The notes under the pieces: generated by a model | Told to the model about the DNA's origin: nothing | What the model saw: the letters and a program-made list of their open reading frames with translations, nothing else | Database searches by the model: none | Part shown: piece after piece, positions 14,747 through 28,300 of the stretch | Layout of the letters: each line of letters starts with the position of its first letter | How positions within the stretch are numbered: the first letter of the stretch is position 1 | Translations under genes and position numbers: made by a program | Assembly: GCA_008711295.1 (NCBI GenBank) | Contig: VUYV01000074.1 | Location: 124,001 to 188,000, forward strand | Direction: 5' to 3' | DNA from: Anarhynchus alexandrinus | Lineage: Eukaryota; Chordata; Aves; Charadriiformes; Charadriidae | Length of the DNA stretch: 64,000 nucleotides

Positions 14747-15250
14747 ATCATAGAATCGTAGAAAAATTTAGGTTGGAAAAGACTATTAAAATCATCAAGT
14801 CCAACTGTTAACCTAGCACTGCCAAGTCTACCACCAAACCATGTCCCTAAGCACCACATCTGCCACTTTGAGTACTGTGTTCAGTTTTGGGCCCCTCACT
14901 ACAGGAGGGATGTTGAGGTGCTGGAGCATGTTCAGAGAAGGGCAACAAAGCTGGTGAGGGGTCTGGAGAACAAGTCTTATGAGGACCAGCTGAGAGAACT
15001 GGGGTTGTTTAGCTTGGAGAAAGGAGGCTGAGGCGAGACCTTATTGCTCTCTACAACTACCTGAAAGGTAGTGAGGTGGGGGTCAGTCTATTCTCCCAAG
15101 TAACAAGATAAGAGGAAATGGCCTCAAGTTGCGCAAGGGGAGGTTTAGGTTGGATATTAGGAAAAATATCTTCACTGAAAGGGTTATCAAGCATGAGAAC
15201 AGGCTGCCCAGGGAAGTGGTGGAGTCACCATCCCTGGAGGTATTTAAAAG
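14747..15250. mobile_element. Two-piece CR1 LINE with opposed segments
   Basis: Two parts of a CR1 3' region lie head to head. From 14747 to about 14861 the sequence is the CR1 3' terminus in minus orientation ('tcatagaatcgtag', 'aggttggaaaagac', 'gtccaactgttaacctagca', 'ccatgtccctaagcaccaca'). From about 14862 to 15250 it is upstream CR1 sequence in + orientation ('gtgttcagttttgggcccctcac', 'tggtgaggggtctggagaac', 'ggttgtttagcttggagaaa', 'aggctgcccagggaagtggtgg', 'ccctggaggtatttaaaa'). The + piece stops almost where the minus piece would continue the consensus, so together they make roughly one element with one part inverted. Read on the minus strand this is a 3' end preceded by an inverted upstream part. 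Family assignment is secure; the mechanism is inference. Confidence 0.85.
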
Positions 15251-15419
15251 TCCCCTAAGATATTTTTTAAGATATATTTTAAAGATATAACTTTAAACTT
15301 CTAAGAAACATTAGTTTTAGCACTTCGAGTGTCATCGCAAGAGACCGTGTGCCCACGTAGCCCGCTGCAGCCTCACCCTCACCACCCCCCCGGGGAAAAA
15401 AAAAAATAAATAATTAAAT

Positions 15420-17440
15420 CAGTGTGGCACAGCGGGAGTATGGATTATCCCAAAGGCACAGCGTCCCGCAGGCGGGGGTGGTGACAAACAGTGGGACACC
15501 TGAGGAGAGCCGGGGAGCGCAGGGGCGGAGAGGCGGAGCCCATTGGCTCCCCGGGCCGAGGGATGCGATATGCTGGGAGCGAACGGGGCGGCCCGAGCGC
15601 GGGCTGGGCGGCCGGGCGCCGGTGGCGGCGGGGCGAGTCTCCTTCCCCAAGGAAGGAAGCGGAGGAGAAGGCAGCTGGGTGGCCAGTCTTGTCGGTGAGA
15701 TATGCGAATCCCTGCTGGGTGCCGTCCCGTCCCGTTCCCCCTCCTCTCCCTGCCCCGCTTTTTAAGTTTCTTCGCTTGCAACGAGCAGCCGGGTTGTTCG
15801 TTTCTCGCTGATGTGTTAAGCGAGTCGCTGGGTAATTAAAATTAGCGAAAGTATTCTGTTTTCATAAAGGCTTTTTTTTTTTTCCTCTGTATGGCTTCAG
15901 GGGTTGTAAGAGCTGCCTGCTCAGGGGAGGAGGGTGTATTGACTTCTCCGCTTTTCTGGAATTGTGGTTCCATGCTTTGGACAAACAAGTTTTCCAACTG
16001 CTTTGTTTAAAAGGTTTCTGCTACAGACGGCATCCATTAGCTCCGTCCGCGGCTGCCGTGCTCGTGCCTCAAAGAAGGGCTTTGTCGGAGTTCAGGATTT
16101 CAAATTTCTGTGATAAACGAGACCCAAACTTTAGTGCAAGTTTAATATCTGTTTTGTGTAGCCTTCTGGCAGATATCCCCCCCGTCTTTGATCATTGTCT
16201 GGCAGTCGACTATATTCTTTAAAAAAAAGAAGCAGAAAAAACTCAGAAACTCTTTGTGGCCCTTTCAGGGTCTTTCTCCTGAGCCGTGGAGGGAAAACTC
16301 GCAAACGCTCCAGCATTGCGGTGAAATAACCCATTGAAAGCAGAGCTGGTTCCTCCCGCCCCTTGTTCCGGCAGCCCCTCCCGGGTTCCGATTTCTCCAA
16401 AGTTGTGTGGTTGTTTTTTTTTTTTTCCTTCTACAGGAAAAGTGGTTTGGGGTTTGTTTTCTTTTCCCTCAACTGTTCCCACCCAAGAAACTCGCAAATC
16501 CGGCTCGGAGTGTCTCCGCTCAGCCCTGGGTTGCAACACGGGGACGCGCCCCCGAAAGCGCTGGGGCAATCCTCCCGCCCCGGCCTCGTTAGCGCCCTAA
16601 TTACCGGCGGGAGCCGCTCTCCCCGTGGAAGCGGGCACGGAGGCTGCCGGCCGCGCTGCCTCTCGGCGGGAGCAGCCCTCTCCCAAACTATTTGGAGGGG
16701 TGTGTGTGTGTGTGTGTGTGCTCCGTCGGGAAAAAATCGGCTGGAGAAAACGCAATGGGCAAAGGGGGGGAGATACTGAACGCTTTCAAAAAGCGCGTTT
16801 GCGCTAAGGAAAGCTAAAAAAAAAAAAAACCGCTGGTGTTCTGGGTTTTTTTTTTTGGTGGGTCTGTGATCTGGGCTGGGCTGCGGACTTTAGGACCGTG
16901 CCGGCGGGAGGCGGCGGCCGGGCGTGCCCGGTGTGCGGGGGCCGGGCCGGTTCCCGCCTTTGTTCCCCCGAAGGGGCGCCCGCAGCCGCATGGCTGAAGG
17001 CTGCTCTCTCTCCCCCTCTGTCCCTGCTCCCTTTCCCCCTTCCCCGGCCGCTCCCGGGGCTCCGCGGATGCCCCGGGGGATGGGGAGGGGGGAAGGTGGG
17101 CTGGCGTGAAAGCTAACGACCGATTACCGCTAATTTCGGGATCCGCGGGGGTGCCGGCAGGCCGCTCCGCAGCCGCTGGGTGAGGCGCGGCGGCAGCAAC
17201 AATCGGCGGGAACACGGGGATGGGGGGGGGGACCTCCGAGCATCCCGGGTTTCAAAGGGTTTTTGGGAGAGGTTGGGATGCTCCGGGAGGCGGGCGCGGG
17301 GCAGAGCCCCGGGCTCGAGCGGGCGGCGGTGAGCGGCTGCCCGGGGCTCCGGCGGGAGAACGGGGCGGCGGGGGGGGGAGGGGGATGAGAAAAGGGGTGA
17401 GTCGCATTGGGTCGCCCTCACTGCAGGGAGCATAGGGGAC
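15420..17440. promoter_or_regulatory. B3GNT5: CpG island, probable B3GNT5 promoter and first exon
   Basis: About 2 kb of sequence much richer in G+C and CpG than its surroundings, densest at 15480-15780 and 16320-17430, with G-runs and GGCGGG-type boxes (for example near 15524 and 17364). The B3GNT5 coding exon has an upstream splice acceptor but no CpG island at its own start, so a non-coding first exon here on the + strand is expected. Candidate splice donors are GTGAGA at 15695 and GTGAGT at 17397. Neither the transcription start nor the donor can be fixed from sequence. The island might also serve a transcript on the other strand. The link to B3GNT5 is inference from position. Confidence 0.65.
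16701..16720. repeat. (TG)10 dinucleotide repeat inside the CpG island
   Basis: Ten uninterrupted TG units within GC-rich DNA. Alternating purine-pyrimidine runs like this are prone to length polymorphism and can adopt Z-DNA. Confidence 0.9.
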
Positions 17441-18929
17441 AGCTGAGCTTTTTAGGAGAAGTCGCTTTGTTAACTGCTTCTGAGCAAGATCTTGGAGATG
17501 GGAGGCTGGTGTGGACTCGCGAGAGACTCCAGTGCAAGCAACTAAATTAAGTGCAAGGCTATGATTAAAAAAAAGCCCGTAACTCTATTCTGGCTACACA
17601 AAGCAGTGGAGAACTTGGTATGTGCTGCCTTCTTGTGCTGTAGCATCGTCATCTAGAGATTACCAAGGCGTATGCCTGAGAATCTCTTAGAAGTAGCGAG
17701 GAAATTACTAGTGCAACTGTTGAAATCTATTTTGTATGATGCTGTCTTGTTCTCACTTCTGCTCCCCAATTCTTGCATTTCTCTGAGCAGTTGGAAAGGG
17801 AAAAGGATGGGGTTAAGCAAAGGGATAGATTGTTTTAAAAGGAAAAATGGTTGTATTCTAACAGAGGATAGATGCCAGCTTGGTGTTGTGTTTTGTTTTG
17901 TTTTGTTTTTTTCCCTTGTTGAGCCAGGCAGGAGACATTAAATCACTGTTTATAACAACAGCCATGGAATATTCTAGCAGTATTCCAGAAGGCTGGACCA
18001 TCACATTGAGCTGGGTGTTGCTCTGGTATTATGGGAGTTACCAGTTGTTCTGCACAGAAGTAGTTTCATAGAAGCCCACTATCTGTTATATGCGGAAATG
18101 TAGTATTGTGGTGAAAATGTGGGCTTTTGCAGTGGTAAGGTTTTGGGGTTCCTTTTTCTACTTAGAAATGTAATAGCAATATCTTCTTACTAGTTCTTTT
18201 CCACTGAGTGAATCAAAACTTCCTGCTTTCTCTAAGATGCTAAATTATTGAGACGCAAACTGGTTGCTCATGCTGCCCAAAGCAGTAGTTGGGACAATCT
18301 CTCTGACATCTGGCCAAACTGGAGTTGTGAGTACTGAAGCTGAGAATGGTAATTCACCTACAGATTAGGGAGAACTATGTGGAAAACCCTGCAAGTCATC
18401 GCTTATCGTATGAAATGCCAGTGGCTTATGTGTTCGATGTTATTCTGCTCCTTCAGTGTTACGGCATCTAGGATGTACCAAACATTGCCTCATCTCTCGT
18501 GGCTGTCAGTCTACACCTGAAGAATTGTCAAGCTAATCCTTTAATTTGAAGATGTTGCCTACTAAAAGTACAGAAGTACTAAGGGTTTTTTGTTGTCTGG
18601 AAAACCTACTGTGGCTTTGCTGTTACAGCAGTAGGTCTGCTGGGCCTTGGAACTGGTAGAAAGTGGTGGAAGGAACCAGAAAGTGATGGATTAGCACTGC
18701 ACTACTAGCTCTGCCCTCCATATGGCTGGCGGAGTTTAGTAAAGTACCTTCCTCAGCTTCCCAGGATATGCACATCTGGAGTGAGGCTATCTGAATATTC
18801 AGCAGACCTCAGTAATAACTAATCTTTAAATTCTAGTGGAAAACAGCAAATAAATGGTCCACCTCTGTCAGGTTGGCCAAAAGTGACAGCAGGATTTTCC
18901 ACTGATACAGGAGACATTGCATATTTGTA

Positions 18930-18965
18930 ATCTTTGCAACATTTGGGATCTTTGCAACATTTGGG
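18930..18965. repeat. 18-bp tandem duplication
   Basis: The unit ATCTTTGCAACATTTGGG occurs twice, directly adjacent and without mismatch. Confidence 0.9.
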
Positions 18966-19655
18966 AAACTGTGGTCCAGATCCTGAATTGAAGTCTCTGC
19001 ATTCCTGAGTCTTCAAAGACTGAAATAATCGTCATGGACAATTGAGAAGTGGTTTCCTCTCTTTTATAAGTTTTGCAAATAGAACATTTGCCCTTGGCAG
19101 CAAAGGGGAAAATGCTATGAAAGGATCTTTGAAAGATGACTGACCCTCAGCTTAAATTCTGTCGTCAATGGGGAAACCGCTGCAATTTATGGAGATAGGA
19201 TGATGAGACAACCCCTTCGTTTTGGACTTGCAACTTTCTAGAATGAACCTGTACCGGTCCTGAAGATCAAGCAACAGGTAAACTTCAATTTAGATGGAAT
19301 TGTGGCTTGGAGATGCTGCTGCTATATGCCCAAATAACTCAGAAAATCTAACAGATCCCAAGACTGCTTAAGCAACCACCCTGTACACAGATGACCTTGA
19401 AAGGGGGAATGCTGTTGTGAGCAAAAGCAACTTAGTTTGAAGGACTGTTGAAGAGGGACATACGTCTACATACTGCAAAGACCACAGGCTGTAGGAGTTC
19501 CTGCCTTGCAGTGCAGAGGAAGTTTGCTTGCTGCAAACCAGTTTCATGAGGTAAAGCTGTCTGGTACCATCTCCAGGCTCCTGGATGCAGTCTTAAACTT
19601 GAATAAAAAGTATTTGGTCACTCAAAACTCCTGGGAGTGCTGCCATGCTCTGAAG

Positions 19656-19681
19656 GTACACTGTCACCGTACACTGTCACC
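19656..19681. repeat. 13-bp tandem duplication
   Basis: The unit GTACACTGTCACC occurs twice, directly adjacent and without mismatch. Confidence 0.88.
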
Positions 19682-22317
19682 TTTCAGGTGCAGCAACTCA
19701 ACCTGACCAACTTGGATGCAGCAGCTTTGAAATAAAGAAATCCTTTGTTTGTGATATTGTTGGAGGTGCTTTGGGACATATCAGCAAAGGACAGGATTTT
19801 AGCTAGTCCTCTGCATTTAGAGCTGAGGCAACTTGCTTCAAACTGAACTTACTGGTGGGCTGGTAAGTCACTTTTTGCTAACATTTCTTCTGCTGCTGCA
19901 TTCTGCAACTTATATTCTAGTTTCATTTCTGCTGTGACCTTAAGAGGCTTGTGCTGAGTGACTTAAACTGGCCTTTTGTCTTAAGGCAGGAAATGTACAG
20001 CTTTTCTTGTTCTTTAAACTGCTACTCATCGTGCCCCACCACAGCCCCCCCTCTCCCCTATTAGTTGTGTTTTTCAATGGAACATGAAACAGACTGGGGA
20101 TGGATGGATTTTCTTCTACTTGACTTGGTTAACTAAAAGAAGATTAGTCTTTCACTTTGCACTGTATACTGGGGTGTGTAATCCGTGTGTTTTACTGTTA
20201 CGACTAGACAAAGTGCTTTCGCAACTCTTCCTTGTAACTTTCCTGACTTCCCAATAAAATATTTATTCACTATATTTTTAGTAGGAAAACCTTATAGTGG
20301 ATAATAGGGGTGGCAAAGGTACCGTACTTATGACTAATTCTTTTCTAAGGTTCTGGCTGCTTTGTCGCCAAGACTCTGTGGTAATTAAAAGTACTGATTT
20401 TTCTACTGCATTGTTCTCAAAGCCCAACTTTTTAGAATGATCAGGCTTCTTTAACGGATGTCTCTGTTTTTCCTTCTGCCTTAAGTCATCCCTGTCTTGT
20501 AAGCTTCTGTTCCCATCTTTGTAGCTTCCTTGTAGAGTCCACAGACTGGTGTTTTGTGGTCTGTCTCACCAATGAATTCCATTTGTAGTTTCTACTTAAT
20601 TCTGTTTCACTAAACTGTCCTCACAGCAGTTATAAATCTGGTGCTGTGCATATGCTAGTGCTGTATGTAGTTCAGTTATGTTCTTGGCCTTACATAAAGC
20701 TTGCATAGAAGTGCGTGTATATACACACATATATACAACAGACAGGTATTTTACATATATCAAAATATTATTTTTACTGGCTCCTGATGTTATTAAATAG
20801 TGTGACCTAATATCCATTTCTCCTAAGCAGAGACAAGTACTTCTGGTTAAATGCAAATGTACAAGTTCCTTCATTTAATTTACAAAGACTGTAGTTTTAG
20901 AGAAATCTCACTGCTTATTAAACATGTTGGGAGTGTTTTGCAGCTCCTTTGTTTGACTTTTCTTATCTGATTTGCATCTTGAAGCTAGGCCTGAGGAATT
21001 CTTTGCTTAGGCTTCTGTTCTGTAGCTTGTTATGGCCAGTGACTTGTTGGCAGCTCTCAGTCAGGGTACTTCAACTGTGGCAAGCTAGAAACTGCAGGAT
21101 GCTGTTCTTAAGTTGCTACAGCTTACTGTATTGTCACGTTTCACATAAGTGCACGTTCGGGGTGTTGGTTCTTTTTGCTTTTCTACCACGCTGCACTCTT
21201 CTGCCAGCCTGTGCTGTTCCTGCTCCCCATATTTCATAACAACAAAAAGCAGATGAGTGTCTCCTGTTCAATTCCTGCCTTGTTGGGTTGCAGAAAAGGT
21301 TGTATGAAAAGCCAAAAATCTCCGTGGTTCCCACAGAAGTAGGAGAGGATTAATGGAATTCATCCCACCCAGTTTGCAGGCAGGCTTAAACAAAGCCTTG
21401 AACCACTGTTATTCCAGCCAATCTGCTGCTCCTTTGTATATGCTGAGGTGGTTCTCCATCCATTTTCTTGTAAAATCTGAGATGTTTGTGCCTTTCTGGC
21501 TCGCTTGAAACAAACGTGGAGACCCCCAACATGTGTGTAGGAGTCATCTGTATTGAATTTGTCTTTAAATTTTCAAAGCACCAACAGCTTTTGATGTGAA
21601 ATATTTGGCTGTCTTGAAGCTATTTAAAATGTGAAAACTATATTAAAGCCTTGAAACTTATGTAGTTATAAAATAATTGAAATAGACCTTAACATTTCAC
21701 GACTGAACTAAAGGAAAAGGTTAGCTGGCCATATGAATCCAGGTCTTGTGGAAGTGCTAAAACAGTGGCGACTTCTGTTAGCAGCTGTAGATGCAAATGC
21801 TGAAAATGTTTTCCTCTTTAGTCCTTTTTGGTGGCCAGCTCTTCCAGTACACTTAGCTTTAGCAAAACTTTCCTTGCTGTTTTCTTTAACTCTCTCCCCA
21901 AACTGACAATCACTCCTCAAGAGTGGTATCTTTTTGATACAGATAGAGACTGGAGATCATGAACCTAACAGGTTTGCATGGTATCTGTTTGATAGGAATT
22001 TGACTTTACTCAAATTACATGCACCTCTTAACATAATCCTACTAAAACGTTTATCCAGTTTCAACTTTAAAACTATTTCGGGGCTTCTTATGATGCCAGT
22101 GAAGACTATGTGAATGCTTTCAGAATTGCAGTCTGGAAGTTAGGGCTTAGGCAAAATGGACACTCAGGTCCGTTTGCTAGGTCATGATTCATGTAAAGTT
22201 AGGCTGACTCTTTAATTGAATTCAAGGTCCTGTTTATGTAACTTTAAATTCATTAGAAGTGTTAATTCTTTAACGTCTGTTGGTGTATCTTGAATGACTA
22301 TCATGTTTTGATAGAAA

Positions 22318-22362
22318 ATATATATATAGTGTGCGTGTATATATATATACCCACACACACTG
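22318..22362. repeat. Composite TA/TG/CA dinucleotide tract
   Basis: A (TA)n run, a short GTGTGCGTGT block, a second (TA)n run and a (CA)n block follow one another. The GT-rich and CA-rich blocks are complementary, so the tract could fold into a hairpin. Confidence 0.8.
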
Positions 22363-25300
22363 TACTTTTACACTGTGTTTGCATGTGTTGAAAGAGTTTT
22401 AGCAAATTGGTGCTGAACTACCCTAAATGGGAACCACTATTAAGAAAATAACTGAAGTACAAACACTAAGAGCCTATGTGGTCAGATAGATTGCTTGCTT
22501 GATTCAAATAGATTAATTTCTTATTAATAAAAGAAGACAACACACTAGATGAGATTATCCAAGAAGCAGACAGGGTCATTAATAAACTCTCCTCTTCCCT
22601 CAGCCTCGAGTAGAATACAACCTTTCTCTCTCAGCTTAAGAGTTGCTGGCGGCTATGTATGCCAGTGAACAGGAGGGGGTGAGAATGAACAAGGCATGAT
22701 TCTGTTAAGGGCCAAGGGAACAGAGTGTGCAATGACTATCTGTTCTTAAGTGCTTGTAGCTCTGTGGGTGTAAGGAAAGCTAAAGTGACTTAAGCAATAT
22801 TTGCTCTTGGTGATCTCAAGAGGAGGGCTTTGAAGTGTTGTGGCAACGGCAGCTCTGCTACGTTTGTAGGGGTGATGAGCCATTGTGGGGACATCTTAAA
22901 GAGGTTTTCTTCCTTATGACTTTTCACTTGGCAGAAAGCTCACTTTTTAAATTTTATTATATATGCAGCTGCTTTCTTAGAGATAGAAGTATTGTTTTTC
23001 TTCATAGAGCTGCTTTTGTTCTAGGCTGTTGCTTAGGGGGATTGCAGGGGATTCAGCCTAATGTTAAACTTTGTGCTTGCTGGTTGTATTACACATGGTG
23101 GGGAAAGCATGGCCTTGAAACTGAAGACCTGGGTACTTCCCCTGGCAACAGGGAAAATTAGTCTGTACTATCTAGTATCCCTGCGCATAGAATTTGGACG
23201 TGATTTGCTCCTTGATTTCTATAACATGTCTGGAGAACTGAAAAACAGGCTGTGTTCCTGATGGCATTACTTGGATCATCTAACTGGAAGAGTTTAACAA
23301 AAGTGATGTTGGTTCTTGCTGACCAGGTACTATTAGGATGGGAACCAGCACTGGTGTTCTGCAGCCCAGCTTCCTTGAACTCTCGTGTATATGGTTTGCA
23401 GGTACACAAGTAAACTTGCAGCCTTGTCTCCTAGAGCTCTATGTGTAGGTTTGGGCACAACCACTAGAGGAAAAGATTTGATGAAGGGGTGATCCAGGGC
23501 TGCTGTCATGCTCAGTTGTGTATAGAGTGTAAATGGGGTCTGGGTGGTAGGTCAGCATTATACTTGGCTCAAGTTAATAAGCCATGCTTAGGAGAGAGAC
23601 AAGTTCATGCAGCTGAGCTGATTTGGGAAGTCTAGATGGGATGATTTGCTGCTGTGTGGGCTCATGAGTTCATATATCTCTGATCTGTGCTAACTTAAAT
23701 CTGGAAAGGAGAAAACGAGTCTAATAGAACACTAAAAAAACCCCACCCGTTCCTGTATCCTGGAAGTTAACCAGTATTTGGCTTGACTTTTAAAATTCCA
23801 ACTTGTTTTATCATCATTGGTCTAACTGAAAGGAAAAAAAAAAAACAACCCACAACCAACAAACCCACAAAAAAANAAACCAAAAAAAAATATCCCAAAT
23901 TCTCTGTCTGGCACAAACCCCCCTGTATTCTTATCTACAAACTGAACTTCTTATTTGTCTGTCTGCCTGCCTGCCTAAGTGCCTGCATGTTAGTGACACA
24001 TGTAACATCCAAATTTTGACCGTAAAGTCTTGCTGCAATAAGGGATGCCCACCTGGGATCATAGGTATTGTCTGAGGAAGAGGGATAGACTGGAGAGCAG
24101 ATGAGAGAACATTTAATCTGGGATGAAAAACTTAAAACATGGAACTAGGATAGTAACGTCTAGCATTGTTTGGAAATGGCCATGGTACAACAATGTTAGC
24201 CTTCTGTTTAAATAAGTCCTTCATACACTTTCTAACTCACTGTATTTTTTGAAAGTATTCTTACTAGGCAAAAAAAAAAAAAGTTTCAAAGTGAGGACTG
24301 ATAGAAAGGCAGCTTAAACTAGTCTTCCTGCAATTAGTTCTGTCAGTCATAAACTTGACTTCCTCTTAGTTTGGCAGCTAGCATGGAAAAAGCCTGCTTC
24401 AGATAGCTTTTCAGCATGATCTTCAGGTATGGCCTGTAGACTGGAACAGAAATCACCTCAGGTTTGTGGGGAAATGAGGCAGGAAATAAGATCTCGATCT
24501 AGCGGCAAATAAATATTTGGATGGGCTTACTGAAAACGGGCAGCAGAAAGAATTGGTGATTAGGTGGGGCTGTGGCATTGTAGCTCTTAACTTCAACGTG
24601 CTATAAAACAGGCATTCAGCATTAATATTTAACTAGATAATTTGCATTCTGTTGTCTCCCATTGTTGAGCTTTGGACTAGATCCTTAACTGTTTGGTATT
24701 TCACAATAGCTTTCTGTAGTATAGGGAATCTTGCGCCTTCAGTTTCGGTCAACCTTCAAGCTCAAAGCTTGCCGTATGTAATGTGATATCCTTCTTGCAA
24801 GATTGTCTGAAATGCATTTTTGTAGAGAAGTGAATACAGTAATGTGGGGTAGAAAGCAGTGGCAACTAGCCCTTTTTGTAATGACTCTTGTGGTCTTCAC
24901 CCACTTTTACAGGTAAGGTGTATTTATAATAATGAGATTGACTGATATATAGTAACTAGAAAATTCTTTATGCCAATTGTACTGAAGCTTCCAGATAAGG
25001 TTCCAAATATGAACAGAAATGATATCCACAAAATTGGGGACACACACACACAACATGTTCTAGAGGCTATAAAAAGTGCTGACTGAAGTATCACTCTGAA
25101 GCAGAAAGACTAGTGCTGTGTGAATGGTTTTGATACTTAAGCTCTGCCATCCACACCTGAGGGGGCAACATTAAAAGCTGCAGTTGATGTGTTCTGCCCC
25201 TTTCCTGCATATTTTTCCCATAGTACATGGGAGTTGAAAGGAATGTGTACTAATCTGGCATGTCTTTAAATACTGGCACTGTAAAAATGAACTTACATAA

Positions 25301-28300
25301 ATGCAGACTGCTGTTCAGTGTAGCATTAGAGCTCATCACTGTCATCTGCCAAAACAGATGTGATGGGTTGTACAATAGGTACCATTGCGGCCTTGGTAGC
25401 TGTGTCTTAGAGCTCTGACTTGCCTTGCGTGGAAGTTAAATACTTGACTTAGTCACTCCTCTCAGAAAATGAGGGCATGTGGCCTCAATTATGTCACTGC
25501 CAGACTCCAAAACTTTAGAATATTATTCTTCTTGTCAGTACAAAGAACTGGTTCTTTTCACCCAATCTGCTGCACACAAAGCAAAGAATTTCATGTTGGT
25601 GCTTGTGCATTTTGTGCAAAATCCCTTGAACTAAATGACTTGTACTTGGGAGGATTTCATTCTGGAAAACACAGCCCTCCCTTCTAGCTTGAATGGGGAA
25701 GCATCTGCAGTGGATAGAGCGCGTTAAAGCAACTGAAAATTGCAGTCTAAATATAGACTGGCGCTTGAAAGATGCGGTCCTGTTCCTCTCCTGCTATCTG
25801 CACAATACCTGTTTCAAGGAACTGATCCTGATGAAAGCAACTTAAGAAGGCAAGTCTGTCCATTCTGGCAGATGTCTCCATTGAGATTTGCTTGTAGCGG
25901 CTGGGAAGCTCGCTGCTTATATTGGGGGAAACTGAAGAAATCATTCTCTTCCTTTCCACCCAACAGGCACAGCAAGTACAAAACCTCTGTAGAAACTAAA
26001 TCTCTACTGGCAGTTAGCTGTTTCCTGGCAGTGTTAAGCATTTAAAACCTGTTTCTGCTTTCAGCCCTGAAGGAGTTGAAATGCTTTACTCAATTGCCAT
26101 CTAATACTTTGCCATCCTTTGAATTTCTCTGCCAACAAACACTTCAGATTGCCCCAGTACTTAAGTGTTACACATCAATGAGAAGCAGCAAGTGGTCACA
26201 GCTTTCAATGTCTCATTTTTCTACACGCTGCTGTAGTTATTTGATACAAAGACCCCCCTGGAGTAAGTGCTGTACTTCAATGCCCATTTTTTTAATAAGA
26301 AGATTGCTCTTGACTGGGCAACTTCAGAATCATTTAAGGAGTTCATGTTTTGGAAGATGTTGGATGTTCACGTTCTGAAAATCAGGTGTCTGCTCAATCT
26401 GAGAAGTCCTCAACGCATGCACAAAAAGCATCTAAGTTTGCTGATTCTACCATCCTGGGAAACTCTATCCTGACTGTGAGTTCTTTAGTTTGCCTGCAAC
26501 TCGCAGACAAAGCCTGCATATGAGATTACAGAAGATGGGTTAAAATGTTCTTGAAAAAATTTTCAAAGCTACTGTCAGTCATCCCTGCATTAATATTCCT
26601 TATTGATGGAACATCCATGACCTGACTCTAAACTCTTCATAGATCTCTGTAGCACTAGCCTGATTCTTTTGGTTAAACTCGCCATCATTGTTACCATATT
26701 TTCCTACAGGATACCTGTCTGAATTGACTCCTACTTCTCACCAGTTTTGTACAGAACAAGGTGTAATAGTGGAAGTTCTGACATTACATGGAATTATTTT
26801 CTTTGCAGGCTGTGTGCTTGTCCTTTCTTTCCATCTTGATGCTTGTGATCTCTGTAGGAAGGAAGGTTTAGCTAAGTACCTTACTGCATCTTTTTTCCTT
26901 AAAGTGACCTTCTGTGATTATGGCAGGAATTCCTAGAAGCATCAGGAGTGTAACTTGCTTGGTGCTTCTGTTCAGTTTTCTTTTGTGATACAGCTCATAT
27001 GTAAGATGAACTTGAAGTTTAGTTTCAAAAAAACTTCTTAATGTATAAGAAGTTCTTCAGCTATTGGGGAGTGAAGAAGGAGGACATAGGCCAGGGTAGA
27101 CATGAGAGATAGCATGACTTGTGAAGACATGTCAACAACGGAAAAATGGTAAGAGGAACCTGGGTTACATAATCCTGTAGCTAAAGCTGTAAGCAGCAAT
27201 GTCCATTCAGGCTTTGCTCCCATTAACTTAGGCGCATACTTTCTTACTCTTTAATTAGTCAATTGGAAGGGAAAATCTTGGTAAACATGTAATTTAGTGT
27301 TTTGATGACTTATTTCGTGTGCAAACTTGACTAGATTTCCTTTGGTCTTTTGGTGTAAGCAGTACATAAATCAGTACTGCTGGAGATGGACGAGTTCAAT
27401 TTTAGTTTTACCTCAAACCAGGACAGAATTATAACTTTAAATTGCCCAGAAACCAAATGTTGCAAAAAAGTTTTAAATTCTACTTAAACAAAACTTTCAA
27501 ACATGCCAAAACGTGTTCTTTGAACCCTGTAGCTCCTCTGTAAACACATTTTGAAAGCTTCAAGAAAATCCAACCCACTCCATTCAGGGTTGTCTCATCC
27601 GTACACTGGTCTTGACAAATCTGTCCGAATTTAAATCCAGGCAGTGATAATCTTAGTCCCTGCAGTTTTAACTGGAGCATGTCTGCTTCTGTAATCTCTG
27701 TGGGCACATTCCTTTAGTGCTGTAGAAGTGGTGTTACATCTTAGGTCCACGTGTTATCTGAAGTCTTCCAGCAGGATGGAGCATCTCTGCAATGTACCTT
27801 CTAACCTGGACATCTCGCTCTGCTATCAAACAAGCTGATCTGGAGTAGCTCATGTGACAGGACTATCCTGACTTTAGACCAAAAGCCTGTCCTAGGGCTT
27901 CAAGTTTTCTGTAGTATCACAGAGCCTGGTGGTAGCCTTAGAATTGAAAAGGCTGAAAGCTTTAGAAACCATGTGTGCTATATCTGGTTCTATGAAAGCA
28001 ACCCTTAAGTCCTGTTGTGAACTTAGGTCAAGCTGTATCTACAGCGTAACCTGAATTAACCACTTTCTGGTACTTCTTTCAGAGTTTCAGCAGGTTGCTT
28101 TTTGAGGGGAGTAGCTTGCGAGGAGATAAATTTGGCTTGTTGAGCAACTATATAAGCTCAAGAGCTGTTGTAAGCTGTGGAAGGTCCATGTGGTAAGGAT
28201 GAGAGGACAGGGTTGGGGGAAGAGTTGAGTGTAAGGCTCTCCCCAGCTGACAGCAGTAAGTTTTTGACTGAGCTCAACCATCACATGGAACTGCACTTTT

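Noticed and set aside
15414..17435. Many frames of 60-138 codons on both strands
   Set aside because: Same effect in the CpG island; low-complexity Pro/Arg/Gly-rich translations.
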